64,000 nucleotides of DNA from Molanna angustata (Eukaryota; Arthropoda; Insecta; Trichoptera; Molannidae): NCBI GenBank assembly GCA_963576475.1, contig OY754968.1:13992616-14056615 (forward strand), in the 5' to 3' direction. The position numbers were made by a program, and so were the translations under genes. The notes under the pieces were generated by a model. That model made no database searches. It saw only the letters and a list, made by a program, of their open reading frames with translations, and was not told where the DNA came from. Shown here piece by piece: positions 21,626-33,771 of this stretch (the first letter of the stretch is position 1; every line of letters begins with the position of its first letter).

Positions 21626-22510
21626 TGGTAGTAAAATTTAGAATAAAAAATGTATATAAATATATAAATTTCTTATGTATGGAAAAGTTCAGTAATTTGA
21701 TTTCATGTTATAAGGTAAAGAGCTTGAACATAGAACTGATTAGCTTTCCATAAATAACAAAAAATTTCTTCATATGATATTACGTGTCAAAATTTTGAAA
21801 ATGCTCTCGCGTTCTTTAAAACAAAATTTGTCTGCTTTTATTAAAATATTTCATACAACATAAGCATTCTTCACAATACTGCATTAATAGTTTGTCTATC
21901 TTAACATAAAAATATACTATCGGAAGAAAATTTATATTCCTGGTAGTAAAATTTAGTATGAATAAAAATGTAATTAGATAAATTTCTTATGTATGGAAAA
22001 GTTCAGTAATTTGATTTCATGTTATAATGTAAAGAGCTTGAACATAGAACTGATAAGCTTTCCATAAATAACAAAAAATTTCTTCATATGATATCACATG
22101 TCAAAATTGTCAAAATGCTCTAACGTCCTTTAAAACAAAATTTATCTGCTTTTATTAAAATATTTCATACAACATAATCATTCTACACCATACTGCATTT
22201 ATAGTTTGGCTATCTTAACATAAAAATATACTATCGTTAGAAAATATATATTCCTGGTAGTAAAATTTAGTATGAAAAAATGTATAGAAATATATAAATT
22301 TCTTATGTATGGAAAAGTTCAGTAATTTGATTTCATGTTATAAGGTAAAGAGCTTGAACATAGAACTGATTAGCTTTCCATAAATAACAAAAAAATTCTT
22401 CATATGATATCACGTGTTATAATTTTGAAAATGCTCTATCGCTCTTTAAAACAAAATTTATCTGTTTTTATTAAAATATTTCATACAACATAAGCATTCT
22501 TTACCATATT
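21549..22510. repeat. Tandem array, three ~315-bp units
   Basis: The word TATCTTAA(T/C)ATAAAAATATAC recurs at 21571, 21897 and 22211 (spacing 326 and 314 bp). Each unit holds CCTGGTAGTAAAATTTAG, GGAAAAGTTCAGTAATTTG and TAGCTTTCCATAAATAAC in the same order. Unit identity is high. Noncoding. Confidence 0.9.
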
Positions 22511-22561
22511 GAAATTGTCAACATTTCAAGAAGAAAAAATTAACGCTTATCATGGTGTGGA

Positions 22562-22595
22562 GAGTTTAGTGTTGGCCACAACCCACTCGTTTTTT
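22562..22595. repeat. Short dispersed block shared with 12273-12306
   Basis: Contains GTTGGCCACAACCCACTCGT. It lies just after the tandem array, so the array could be internal to a transposon that ends here. Confidence 0.5.
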
Positions 22596-22719
22596 ATTGA
22601 TGTTAAATAAACAAATATACTTTAATACAATGTCTTTTAATTGCACGCTGTTAATGTTGCACTGCTTTAACATTAAAGTATGTAAATGTTGTTTTGATAC
22701 AAATCAATCGTACATGATT

Positions 22720-22985
22720 TGATGTATGCAGATGAAACAGTTTTGATTGCATTACGTGTGATTGCAGTATTTAGTAAATAAAGTGTATGAAGGATGCCTG
22801 CAAGAAAAAGATGACATGACCGTGTGAACGATATTTTGATAAACAGAAATGTAATAAGCATAAACAACAGACGATGCATGAATGTTGACAAGGTGATGAA
22901 TGTGTGTCAAGATGAAAAAATTTGGCGTTCCATTCTCTCTGCCTACCCTGTGAGGAACATGGCGTGATGGCATGTAAGTATATAG
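22720..22985 (+). pseudogene. Internally deleted RT relic with 3' end (RTE-like family)
   Basis: Plus strand: ATGCAGATGAAACAGTTTTG (YADETVLI, a mutated YADD box) and the GTGTATGAAGGATGCCTGC block are followed, after a large internal deletion, by the family C-terminus (CATGACCGTGTGAACG, ACGATGCATGAATGTTGAC, TGGCGTTCCATTCTCTCTGC) and the end GGCGTGATGGCATGTAAGT. The overlapping minus-strand open frames are shadows. Confidence 0.75.
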
Positions 22986-23062
22986 TATAAGTCCACATTT
23001 CATGTGTTTTGTAATAAATATTTACCTTATATATTTATTTGTATTAAACAGTTTTATTATTT

Positions 23063-23590
23063 ATTATGCAGATGAAACAGTTTTGATTGCAGAACGTGTG
23101 ATTGCAATATTTAGTGAATAAAGTGTATGAAGGATGCCTGCAGAACGAATTGAGTATTACTTAAATGTTAGTAAATCTAAGATACTGGTATTCGAAAAAA
23201 CTAAAAGTATAATCTGTGATACATAAAGAAGAATATTATAGCAAAACTGGACGAAGGCTGTCACATGAACGACCTGATAAGATTAACCGACAGGGCGATT
23301 GCCGCCGCCACACATTGGAGTGGCAAAATCTGAATTCCGGACTCGTTAAGTAAGTAAGTATTAGCAAAATGAGAGTGAATGCCCTGAGGTAGTTTGGCCA
23401 TATTAAAAGAATATACAAGGGTGTACGAGACGGGAGTGAATAGTATGGGTCATTTTAGAAAAGTGTAGTATGACCATGTGAAACGTAAGAAACTTTAACA
23501 ATTGACGAGCATGTATGACACGATGCATGAATGTTTACAAGATTAGAGGCGTATGGCATCAGGTTTTAAGGGTAAAAAATGGATTTATTA
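23063..23590 (+). pseudogene. Second RT relic of the same family, split by a LINE insertion
   Basis: Begins with the same YADETVLIAE segment as 22727 and continues through a LNVSKSKILVFEKTKS block (RT motif following YADD). It is interrupted at 23247-23362, then resumes with MRVNALR-FGHIKRI, the GRPRKGW-like region decayed, and CACGATGCATGAATG. Because the first ~80 bp are nearly identical to 22727-22806, the two relics probably arose from one local duplication. Confidence 0.7.
23247..23362 (+). mobile_element. Short 5'-truncated LINE insertion with (TAAG)n tail
   Basis: A 116-bp insert containing GACAGGGCGATTGCCGCCGC and ending GTTAAGTAAGTAAGTATT. It is flanked on both sides by AGCAAAA (23240-23246 and 23363-23369), consistent with a target-site duplication made during target-primed reverse transcription. 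Confidence 0.65.
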
Positions 23591-23858
23591 TTCTTTGAGT
23601 AAATTTTTGTGTTATAGAAGAATGAAATTGGTAACTGATAAAATTAAAACCTTGGTCCACTATATTAGATTATAATATATAAAGTGCACACTTTAAAATC
23701 AGGAAAAGAATTTAATTCATATAATATTATGTAGCGTCTTGTAGTATTTCATTGTATGTAGTCAGGAAATTTTGATGCAAAACTTATTTCATTGGTATAA
23801 TCAAATTAAAATTTGGATTTGCTAAGAAAATGCCAAATTTTATTTTTATTAGAATCAA

Positions 23859-24285
23859 ATAATAATAAATAATTTATATAACGCCGTTTAATGATTCAGG
23901 ATCATTCCAAGGGCACTTATATTCTGTGTAATGTTGCTCTATGAAACAAAGCTGTTTTCAGTCTTTTAGAGAATGTGCTCTTGCTTTGTGCACTACGGAT
24001 ATCTGGAGGCAATCTATTCCACTTTATAGGACCACTCACGCTTAAGTATCGATCATTGTAAGCCGCTTAGTTGTCTCTGTCTAACTTCTTTAGGGAGTTG
24101 TTACTCTGTGATCCAGAAGACCTGAGTGTGAGATACCTCCCAGTTAGCTCTTTTCTCTGACATAACTCTTGAATGTATTGTGGTGCCAGGTTATTCAAAG
24201 CATTAAACACTGTCAAACAAATGATGTAGTCAACTCGCGCTGGACGCTTCAACCAGTGTAGTCAAAACAAGAGTTCATTAAGTTA
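23859..24285 (-). pseudogene. CR1/L2-like LINE 3' end, truncated copy
   Basis: Minus-strand translation ends the ORF2 protein: WLKRPARVDYIICLTVFNAL and NNLAPQYIQELCQRKELTGR, then a SSGSQSNNSLKKLDR block. The full version is at 37602-38830. The 3' tail is (ATT)n (seen as AATAATAATAA at 23859). 5'-truncated, one of four copies in the window. Confidence 0.85.
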
Positions 24286-27055
24286 AATATGTACAATGAA
24301 AGTACCCATATCCAAACCTAACCTAAGCATACACATATTTCTAGTAATGGCACACTCCTAAAATTGTTCATTTTACTTCCTCTTGTATTACAATTATTAT
24401 GGTTTTTTTTCATTAGCATACATGTAAAACTTTGTAGTTATGGATTTTAAATACTTTCTTCACATAAGCATCGAGTTAATTTTATGATACCTGACATTGT
24501 TTAGGTCATAAAATTCAAATCAATGAGATTTTTTTTAACAAATTCAACAGTGCGTCTGTATATATATAACTGCTTTTTTATCGAATATGGCCTTGAGGTT
24601 CGCGTATTCGTGTAAGTTAGTATTTAAATATAATTATTTAAATTACAGAAGTCTCCAAAAAATATGTTGTTGACTATTTTTTCCACATTTGTATGGATAA
24701 GGTAGCTAAATTGGTACCTCACCATTACCTCACCGAAATCTCACAAATATCGTAATTTGACAGATAATGACAGTCGCGTGAGATGCAGATAGGGTAAGAT
24801 AACTTCTGTAATACCAAATAACATGTGTAATACGACTTGAGAATTTGGAGAGGGAAAGATTATCTTACCGTTTTCTCATATAACATGCGTAATACGACCC
24901 TTAATCAAACAAAACAATTTTGTAAACAAAGCTTATAATATTTATATTATGGTTCAATATTTTATATACTACTTTTCATGCTGTTAGCAATGTTCGTATG
25001 TATTTGTGGGTGCTTATAGAATTTGGTTATGGAAATAATAATACGATGATGACATCCCCATGTTAAGTGGAAACAAAATATTTTTTAATCTGCGGAAGAT
25101 CTGGACCACGCCACGACTGAAAACAGTAATCAAATTTCTAGTGCGCGTGTCATGGGGAGGATGGCAGGGACGTGCTATTGCCGCGGGCTGACATGCGTCT
25201 GCTACCCAAATTACATACTGCTTCTCTCTTCTTAATGTCCATTCATCTATTGTTAACATTATGATGTAGGTACATACATTACGATCTGTTATTGTTGCTA
25301 CGTTGCTCTTGTTTTCAAATATGTAATTAGGTACCTACACGTTTTGGTAAATAATTTTCGTGAGATTTTTTTCATATCATCGACGTTTAGCATCCAGACA
25401 AAATTTCACTAGATTATTGCTGTTTGTGTGCAGTTTAATGTGTTTTTTGGATCTCTTATTTAGAAATAAAACTAGTGATAAATGACCAGTAATCAATTAG
25501 TAATAATTCTTGTTCTTTTGAGATATTAGAAGCGTCTTATGAGATGTGTGAATTATATTGCAACATTCTAAAAAAATTAACTTATATAATAATAGGTACA
25601 TTATATTAGGCAATCAAATTACCTAGAGCGATAATGTTATTGCAAAGAAAAAAAAACAATATAAAACATACATTAGCAATGAATTCATAAATAAAAAAAT
25701 ACAAATAGGAACAAAATAAAAACACAAGAGAGAATAAAAACAACAAAACCACATAGGTATTAAAAGAAAGGATACTTTCAAAATCATAATATTTGTAGGT
25801 ATGTCTCAAATATTATATTATTGAACCATAAAATGATAAATTATTGATTTTATTCAAGTATAATATTAATTTCAATGTGATTGAGTAAACTACTGTGGAA
25901 AAAAAAAACAATATTTAAAAATGTAACATTTTGTTATACATGTATGAATCAAGATATTAAAGCAATTATTTGATAAAATGTTATTGTTAAGTCAAATTAC
26001 AAATGGAAGTTAGTATGTAGATACTCGATTGAAGTGTCTTTATAAATAGTACCAACGTACTATGGGGGTTATGGTAAATACGAGACAGACTGGTCTACCC
26101 TAGTCTACCTATACATAGTACCTATTCACCCTTTGTTGTCTGTACTCAAGAGTACTTCACATTGTTGTCACGAATGAGATTGTTCGATTTCTCTGTGATG
26201 TATACATAATTACGTAGTACCTATTCTACATTAATGATTTTTGTCCTAATTATTCTGCCCGATGTTCATTCATCAGGATCATATAAAAATAATACCATAT
26301 ATTATTTTTATCATACTTAGACATAGGTGTATAACTGTATAATGATGTGATTATTTTGCTATGTCCATAAGCAATAGATCTGTTTACCTTTAGTACGTTT
26401 TTATAATAGCAAAGTACTTTACGCACTTTATAATAGCAAAGTACCTACGTACATTGATAGACATCACAAGAATCGTATCTGCAATGCCCCATTACTGAAA
26501 AAAAACTGTGATAGGGCTAATGCATCTCGAAACAGTGACCAGTGACACTGTAATATTAAATGCCAGCATCAATCGTATATCAAAATGTGCATCTATATAA
26601 TATTGCAAATTAAAGCAAATAAAAATAGACAAAAAACATACAATACTTAAAAATACTTAAAGCAAAATATAAGTATGGGGTCGAAAGCTACTGGTGAAGA
26701 TTCTCCTCTTCATAGTGTCTGCCCGATACTAATAGCTATTCCGTTATTTTAGTTTTAAAGGAATGATGTTTTCAGTTTCTTTAATTTTTTGTCAATTTTA
26801 TTTTTATGTTCTAGGAGCAATGACTCCAACATGTCTCTGTTCAAACGGGGTTTTTTATTATAAGCTCTGAGAAATTAAATCATTTGCTTGCCTAGCGTTT
26901 GTTGGCTTCTACTAGGTTATAGAATATTTTATAATCTGATGGATTTTTCCAAATATGCTTACTGAAATTGAAAGTTGTTAATAAGTGCATATAATTATAA
27001 TCTTGGATAATTATTTTTTAATAATTATTTTATATTATTTTAGTGTAAAATGCGA
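24286..27055. other. AT-rich, mostly unassigned
   Basis: 24780-24905 carries TAATACGAC twice plus the complement of a GGGTCGTATTA end, a possible decayed relative of the MITE at 14431. TTTATAATAGCAAAGTAC is tandemly duplicated at 26400-26445. The 81-codon minus frame 25014-25259 and the 67-codon frame at 25606-25809 have no recognisable motif. Confidence 0.45.
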
Positions 27056-27705
27056 GACATACATACATACCATCACTCAATGACCCTCACGGGTTAGGCA
27101 GAGAGAACCGAACGTCATATTTTCGTATCTTGACTCACATTCATGCTTCGTCTCATGCATGTTCGTCTGTTGTTCACACTTTTACATTTCCGTCTTTCAG
27201 AATATCGTTCACATGGTCGTGTCATTCTTTTCTTGGGCGTCCCCGACCTCTTATTCCGTTCCTGTCAACTTTGTATATTTTCTTCGTCAGGAGTTAACTT
27301 TCATTTTATTAATTACATCTTTCTTCATCATATATTATTTTCTTGTGTCCTCATTTTGTACCCTGTAATACATCTTTCTATTACGAAGCGATCTCATTTC
27401 AACCAACTGCATTTATTCTGCTTTCGTGCGACTTCTGCCATGTCCAGTGTCCAGGTTTCACTTGTATACCTCAAGTTTTTCACTTACTACGATTGCGCTA
27501 ATATGAATGGCAATTTTGGCATCCTTTGATATGTTGCGGTCAATCATAACTCTTCGAAATGCTCCATTCACTCTGTTTCCTGCCATAACTCTTCTTTCGA
27601 TATCCCTTTCAAAACGTCCATTCCGTTGGAACATGCTTCCAAGACAGATATACTCGTCGACTTGCTCGAACCATTCGTTCTCTACTGTTATTTGATACTA
27701 ATAAA
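27056..27705 (-). pseudogene. RTE-like LINE C-terminal relic with CATA-type tail
   Basis: Minus-strand blocks from 27705 down: ENEWFEQVDEYICLGSMFQR, then NGAF and IERR, then INAV/MRSLRNR, KKDVINKMKVNS, EVGDAQEKNDTTM and the MHETKHEC end. It finishes at CATACATACATAC (27056-27070), the complement of the GTATGTATGT tail at 40490. The copy is full of stops and shifts. It matches 40051-40504 at the nucleotide level (for example GGGCGTCCCCGACCTC). Confidence 0.85.
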
Positions 27706-28490
27706 ACGTGAATTGTATGAAAATCAATAAAATTAATGGATTTGACGGTAACTTCGTGCAGGTAGGCCATAATAATAGTGACAATAGCCCAAATATTTTG
27801 CTCATAAACCACTTATTGATAAATTATTAAAGTATTACCACCATTGTAACTTATAAATAAAATTGTTTGAAACGTGCTATAAAGTTAACTCCGTAAATAT
27901 CCGAAAAAGATACAGGAAAACTAATATGTAGTACAAAAAAATAACCAGTTGTATATCCCTTGCAGTAAACAAAATCAAGGTTTCTCGGTATATGTTTACT
28001 AACCTCATTATCGATTACTAGGTATCTTGGTATATGGACCGAAACTAATTGCTCGGGAGATTGGGTTTTTCTAGAGTAGGTACATACTACTATATTTGTA
28101 GGCATAGATTCCCGCAAAGGATAAATATACTTTTAATTAGACTATTTTTTGTCATTCGTCTACATAAAAAAGAAACAAGCTTTGAATCAAGTTATGTATA
28201 ATGCTATTACCCAATTATGTTGAGAGATGACCTGTTTTGTTTTTAGGAGGTTCTGAATAAATTAAAAAAATAAATATCTACGTAAATATTGTTCATTTTT
28301 AAACTCGTTATTGATGCAGTAGGTTTTAATATCTTCATGGCATATTTATAGACGTTTGAATAAAATAATACGTTTTCTTCTTCTTCTGGTTAGTGTATGA
28401 TATTCAAAGTGTATTAATTAATATTTGTGTCTGACATATTCGAAGATAGATTATGAATGTCTCTTGGTTGATGGATGAGAGTAACTTCAT
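27706..28490. other. AT-rich, nothing recognised
   Basis: The 88-codon minus frame at 27851-28117 shows no known motif. Confidence 0.45.
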
Positions 28491-28494
28491 ACCT

Positions 28495-29275
28495 TACATT
28501 ATCGAAAGCCACTCACTTCAGAAGGCAATTTATTCCACTTAATAGATCCGTTAACACTGAAACCACGATCAAAGTAAATCTCTTTACAGGGTCAATCCTT
28601 CTTCTTCTTCTTCCTGGCCTCTTCCCAACTTATCGTCGATGAAGACTGTTGGGGTCAGCTCTCCTCGTCCTCAGGCTGTATACTCTTTGGTTCTGGGCCG
28701 CCTCAGGCTCAATCCTATTCAGGCTCAATCAGGCTCAATCCTATTCATTTAAATAATTGGTATTCTGTCGATCTCAATATTAAGCGTCTTTCTGACGGTA
28801 CATTTCTCCGACACAGTTCTTGAATAAAGGGCGGAGCCAAGTGATAATACAGAGCATTGCAAACCATCAAGCAGACCTAAACCAGTGCTGCTCGTTTAGG
28901 AGAGGCCCCAAAGATAGGTTTTGCTGCTGCATTAAATAGCAATTTCAACATTTTAATCGACAATTGGTCAGATCAGCATACATTATTAATTTGTAGCATT
29001 GCAGCACTGAACAGAAAATCTACATTGTAGTAACCCAACCTATAGACATAACAAAAGAGTTTATGAATGTCTTTGTCTCACTTTTGGGCACTTCGGTGGA
29101 TAACTTTAAGCTGTCTCAGATAGAAGAATCATGAACTAACAGTTTTTTGCAATCTGCAGGTCAAGTGATAGTTTCTTATCCAAGGGAGTGTCTAGCAATT
29201 TAACATTATTTGATGATACCTATATGTATATAAATGTGCTTCTCCATTAATGTTGATAGGAGCATTCTCAATTAG
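28495..29275 (-). pseudogene. CR1/L2-like LINE relic, diverged, with nested insertion
   Basis: Follows the order of 37602-38300 at lower identity: GGCAATTTATTCCACTTAAT, TCCGACACAGTTCTTGAATA, CCAAGTGATAATACAGAGCATT, GCTGCATTAAATAGCAATTTC and TTATGAATGTCTTTGTCTCA. A different sequence is inserted at 28604-28750. It has decayed more than the copies at 23859, 34222 and 37602, so it is probably the oldest or from a sister family. Confidence 0.7.
28604..28750 (-). repeat. Nested LINE 3' fragment with short tandem repeat
   Basis: Starts with CTTCTTCTTCTTCC (a (GAA)n tail read on the other strand) and GTTGGGGTCAGCTC, typical of lepidopteran LINE 3' ends. The words TCAGGCTCAATCCTATTCA repeat at 28706-28748. 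Confidence 0.55.
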
Positions 29276-29278
29276 ATT

Positions 29279-29445
29279 GGTGGCGGCAGAGTGGTTAGCG
29301 CACTGGGCTAGTAATACAGTGGCCGCGAGTTCGAATCCTACGACGACCGATTTAGTTCACCTATAGCACAAGCATTTATGCTTAATTTAGGAACTGTATG
29401 AGTATGTACATGTTCTTGTTACAAGGACATATTTATTTTTTTATT
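29279..29445 (+). repeat. SINE family A, near-full copy
   Basis: Head GGCAGAGTGGTTAGCGCACT (A-box region), GGCTAGTAATACAGTGGCC, B box GAGTTCGAATCC, body CCTATAGCACAAGCATTTA and 3' end TTACAAGGACATATTTATTT. Confidence 0.9.
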
Positions 29446-31380
29446 TAAAAAAAATGTGACCGCGATGAAGCAATCCATATAAATACATAATCCGTACTTA
29501 AGTTATATACCTACTTATAAATAAAAATTTATTCAGAATATTCAGAATAGGCAGGCAAAGTTTATTCAGAATAGGCAGGTAGGTACCTACCCGATAATAA
29601 ATTGTCACGTGATCGATATAATATTGTTATTTATGACTCATTGCGGTTCTTGTTACTAACATTTCCATTTAATGTGTAGGGAAAACCAAAGTTCATTTTA
29701 TGTGTTGTTGGATATTAATTCCGAGGCAAGTCCTTGAAACTATAAAAAAGTTTATAGATCATCTGTAGTAGGTTTGTTAAACATAGATATTATAATATTG
29801 TACATAAATATTTTAGTTAGGTTGTAAACGGACATTTCATTGTGAATCTCCTTGGTATCAATAAAAAATAAGAAAATGAATGTTTTCATTTCAATACATG
29901 TTATAAATAAAAGAATATTTTGTTTAAAAACATGTTTATTATATAATAATTTATTTGTGTGTCGTGAAATAATTGCGAATAATATAATCTCACCAGATTT
30001 AATTATATTATATTATCAATAAAAAAATATATCTATTAATACTTCCTTGCCCATCAAACAAATCTAAACCTGTTTTGGTCTGCTATAATATAACGATGTT
30101 TGCATGTTTAGAGTTGATTATTCATAACCATCGATTGAACTTGTTTTAAGATTCTGTTGCTGCTAAGAATAAAAAAAAAACAATCGTAAACATTTTCAAC
30201 AAATACTATATTGCGTACAATTATAAATCATTTTAAATAGTTTAATTATTTGTATATTCATTATATTTTTATTTAGGGTTCCTTCTCAATCGCGACGCCA
30301 AAGTCCCATATTTTCATTAAAGCAAGTATCCACTATTTATAGATTAAATTCACTTATTTAGCGTGTTTCTAACAATATGAATAACTCAATAAATTTGATG
30401 TATTTCAGTGTAGCATTACAGCAGCTAGATATATTTATGGTGGAACATCCCTATGATGTCCGCCCATCTCTACTGACATGTCATTGCTACCAACGCAAGC
30501 GGAGGTTGTAAACAGTTATCCCCACCTACGCTAATCGTTCGAGATTATTTCCAGTGCCGTGGCTTGACGTATCGCGAATTCTCATCGACATTCTTATTTT
30601 GTATGAATTAAATATCATAATTATTAAACAACTAAAATGTAACCTTAATGAAATGTCTATAGGTAAATTGAAATAAATACTCATTGTTAGATACACATTG
30701 TTAATACAGATATACATTGGCAGTCAATATCTTTCAACTAATTTGGTATAAAGTATGATAACAACATATTCAGGTAAGTACTACACTAAACAGTTGATAA
30801 AAATGAATGTTTGTATTGAAATAGTAATGTTAATAAACTAAAAAGGCACATAATAAAAAATATGAAATAGAAAATAACAAAAAAAAACTTCACATAACCA
30901 TCAACGAGGAAGAATGGGAACAAGTTTTATTTTGAATATCTGAATTTTAAAAATGTATTTTTGATACACAATTAACTGCATTGTTGTATTTGATACACTA
31001 GAGAATAGAGAACATCAAATGTTATTTCAGATGATTGAAAAGGTTTTTGGCCACGTGTCTTAGCACGTGGACACCCGATTGTGCTTTCCGTATAATAAGT
31101 ACCATGTACCATCACAACACAACATATAGAAGGTATTTAGAAACCAAATGAGAATCGATAAGTTCTTATTTTTTTTTGTATTTCAGGTTACATGCGACGA
31201 AAATTGTCGTCTACCTGTTACGGGTGAATTAGCAAAATAATGAGAAACATTCAAGGATTTTTAATTGTTTTAGTCGGTTCGTTGAATAAAATATAACGCG
31301 ATCTATGCGAAAATTAAAAACAAAAAACAAAAAATACCAAAGAAGTTCTTGTTTTTGATGAATGGACGAAAGAGTATTCA
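29446..31380. other. AT-rich, no gene
   Basis: TTATTCAGAATAGGCAGG is duplicated near 29560. CCACGTG...CACGTGG at 31051-31070 is a 7-bp inverted repeat holding two E-box cores. 30433-30590 is GC-richer but has no recognised content. Confidence 0.45.
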
Positions 31381-31384
31381 ATAG

Positions 31385-31495
31385 TGTGCTAAAGTAGCAG
31401 GGGATTCGGGTTCGAAAACTGCCTCGTCTGATTTGTTTCACCGATAACACAAAAATTGTTGAAACAAGTTTTGTGTTATCAGTTGGCAAAAACAA
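31385..31495 (+). repeat. SINE family A, diverged copy, with a 12-bp hairpin
   Basis: GGGTTCGAAAACTGCCTCG and TTGTTTCACCGATAACACAA follow the family A body at low identity. GATAACACAAAA (31443-31454) pairs with TTTTGTGTTATC (31469-31480), a hairpin absent from other copies. Confidence 0.6.
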
Positions 31496-31526
31496 CTTAT
31501 TGTCTTTGTTTTACGTTTAATGTATA

Positions 31527-31597
31527 GATGCCACCAAACTTCTTGAGCCTTATCGTCGTGGACGGGGCGATTTGCACATAATATACCAACCAAGGAA
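31527..31597 (+). pseudogene. Second copy of the KxLEPxRRxxGxLH remnant
   Basis: Translation ATKLLEPYRRGRGDLHIIYQ followed by PRK and a stop. Partner at 1404-1520. Unidentified protein, probably from a mobile element. Confidence 0.4.
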
Positions 31598-32463
31598 ATA
31601 GACATTGTTCAAGTTGTTCAAGTTCAAAACAACGGGTTCAAGTTGTTTTTCGATAGTAATAATATCGAGAGAAAGATTGATTTTGCTCATCACAAGTCTC
31701 TTGTTTATCATTTCTGTTTTCCTTGTGGACCTGGAATATAATGTTTCTTAAATTTAATACTTTTTAACGTCATTTACAAATTTATTCAAGAGATTTTTTT
31801 ACATCGTTGCTTTCAATCCACAGACGAAATTAATAATTTTGAGAGGGTTTGTATTTTAGGTATCCACGCCACGAATTTATTACATAACTACAATTTAAAA
31901 GTATGGCGGTGGATTTTAATGATATATTTTTATACAACGCATTTGATAATATATATACAATGTAGATCAACATTATATAGAACAACGTTTGTCTATTTTG
32001 GTTTATCGATGTTGTTTTAATCATGTAAATGGTTTTAGAGCCTTGAAATGTTACAAAGGAAGGGAGTTGATAAATCACTTGATGCTCAGGACTATAAATA
32101 ATAACGAGGGTCTCTCTGCAGAAACGGTTAGTTACCTAACAAATATTATAGGGGATCGACTCTTTGATTTTACAATTATCGCAACAAAAGACACCTTGCT
32201 AGGTACCTTTCTATACTTGCTACCTACATGTGATGGGGTGTGAATATAGTAGTGTTTATAATATTAACTTACTTCCGGTGATTTTTTGTGTTTATACTTT
32301 CATACGAATATTTGTACCTTTGGACTTCATTGTGAATAATTCATCATTTATTACATGATTGACAGACAATAGAGCCAGATTTACAACTGAATAATTTTAC
32401 GTCAACTGTAGGTACTTAATTACTCATCCAAGTATGAAAAACAGGTAGCTTTTAAATAATATT

Positions 32464-32570
32464 GAGTTCGAATCCTGCCACGACCGATTTTGTTCAACTA
32501 TAGTACAAGCATTTAGTTAAGGGAATATATGAGAATGTATATATGCTTGTTTCAACGACATATTCATTAT
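32464..32570 (+). repeat. SINE family A, 5'-truncated
   Basis: Starts inside the B box (GAGTTCGAATCCTGCCACGA) and runs through TAGTACAAGCATTTAG to CAACGACATATTCATT. Confidence 0.85.
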
Positions 32571-32941
32571 TTAATAAAAACTAAAATAGATAACAAACTC
32601 AAAGGATATAAAGACTGAACAGGAAGACCAAGACTTAGTGAGCAGATCTTGGTCTTGCATTTGCTCATCACTACTCCTGATGCAATATAATTAAAACAAA
32701 ATAATCAAAACTAGGCTAAATGAAACGTGGACACAAAAAATGTGTTAAAATTTAATAGAAAAATATACTCTTTTGAATATTTAATTTGTAGGTTGGGTTA
32801 CTTCTTGTTAAAATATAATTTTTAAAAACTTCAAATTTAATTTTTTTAATATTCACAATCTGTTAAAACTATTTTCTTTTTATAAAATATATATGCACCA
32901 TCAGGTAGGTATACCTACATAATAAAAGTAAGGGTTGTTAT

Positions 32942-33154
32942 TTATAGCGATGCATCAGTCCATAGTGGCGCACATCCATAACCACGCCCTGCGCAGCTGT
33001 TATAGAGTGACTTTGAACAAATTACTCTGCTATCATTACTTTTCCATATAAAAACAATAGATGCGATCTGTGCTCTACTGACTTCACAATTATCCACAAA
33101 AGGGGAATACTCAGGACAATGTGCTCCCCTAACATCATGATGTGCTATCCACAA
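32942..33154 (-). CDS. Open frame of 70 codons, coding-like composition, unidentified
   Basis: The minus frame starts MWIAHHDVRGAHC and ends CAGRGYGCAPLWTDASL, with five cysteines and balanced residue use, unlike the Ile/Tyr/Phe/Asn-dominated chance frames nearby. GC is higher than in the flanks. No splice sites or neighbours support a gene, and I do not recognise a family. It could be a mobile-element fragment or chance. Confidence 0.2.
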   Translation of the reverse strand: MWIAHHDVRGAHCPEYSPFVDNCEVSRAQIASIVFIWKSNDSRVICSKSLYNSCAGRGYGCAPLWTDASL

Positions 33155-33771
33155 ATCATATCGGGGATTCTATCAGTCTGCTGTTACCTGGATAATTATT
33201 TATTGGTTTCTGACTCACTTCCGAGTGAGATTTTAACAAAACATAAAATAATGTGTAATCTCCTACGACATTACCTACTCATACTTATTGTAGCCTTATT
33301 GCCTAACTAAATAAACAAATAAATCGGTTATGGAAAGGAAATGATGTGAGAAACCTATAGCTACAATAATGGTGAGGAGCAAATGCAAGAAAGGTACGAG
33401 ATAAAAATAAAACAATAGTTTTTTTATAAAATTTCGACGGTAGGTACTTACTTGCAAAAAAATGCAATGAAGTGAATAAAAATCAAAAAATCTTACTTTT
33501 AAATCTTGCAAGCCTAGTTTGATCTCGGTCATGGATGGATTTGAAATAATAAAGTGGAATGAAGGTTAAGAAAGATTGGTATTCAAATGAAAATAAATAG
33601 ATTACGAGTAAACAATGAACGACAAATGGACTATAATGATATGCAAGAAGAAAAAATATTTTATAAAGAAAAATATGGAAGAAAATGAAGGGGTAGGTTG
33701 AGGAAAAGCTGGTATGACCAAATAAATCTAAATAATGGAAATAACCTTAACGACTGACAAACACGTTTAAG

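Noticed and set aside
26480..26560. GCATCTCGAAACAGTGACC as another hammerhead
   Set aside because: GAAAC is present, but there is no CUGANGA at a suitable distance and no stem I or stem II.
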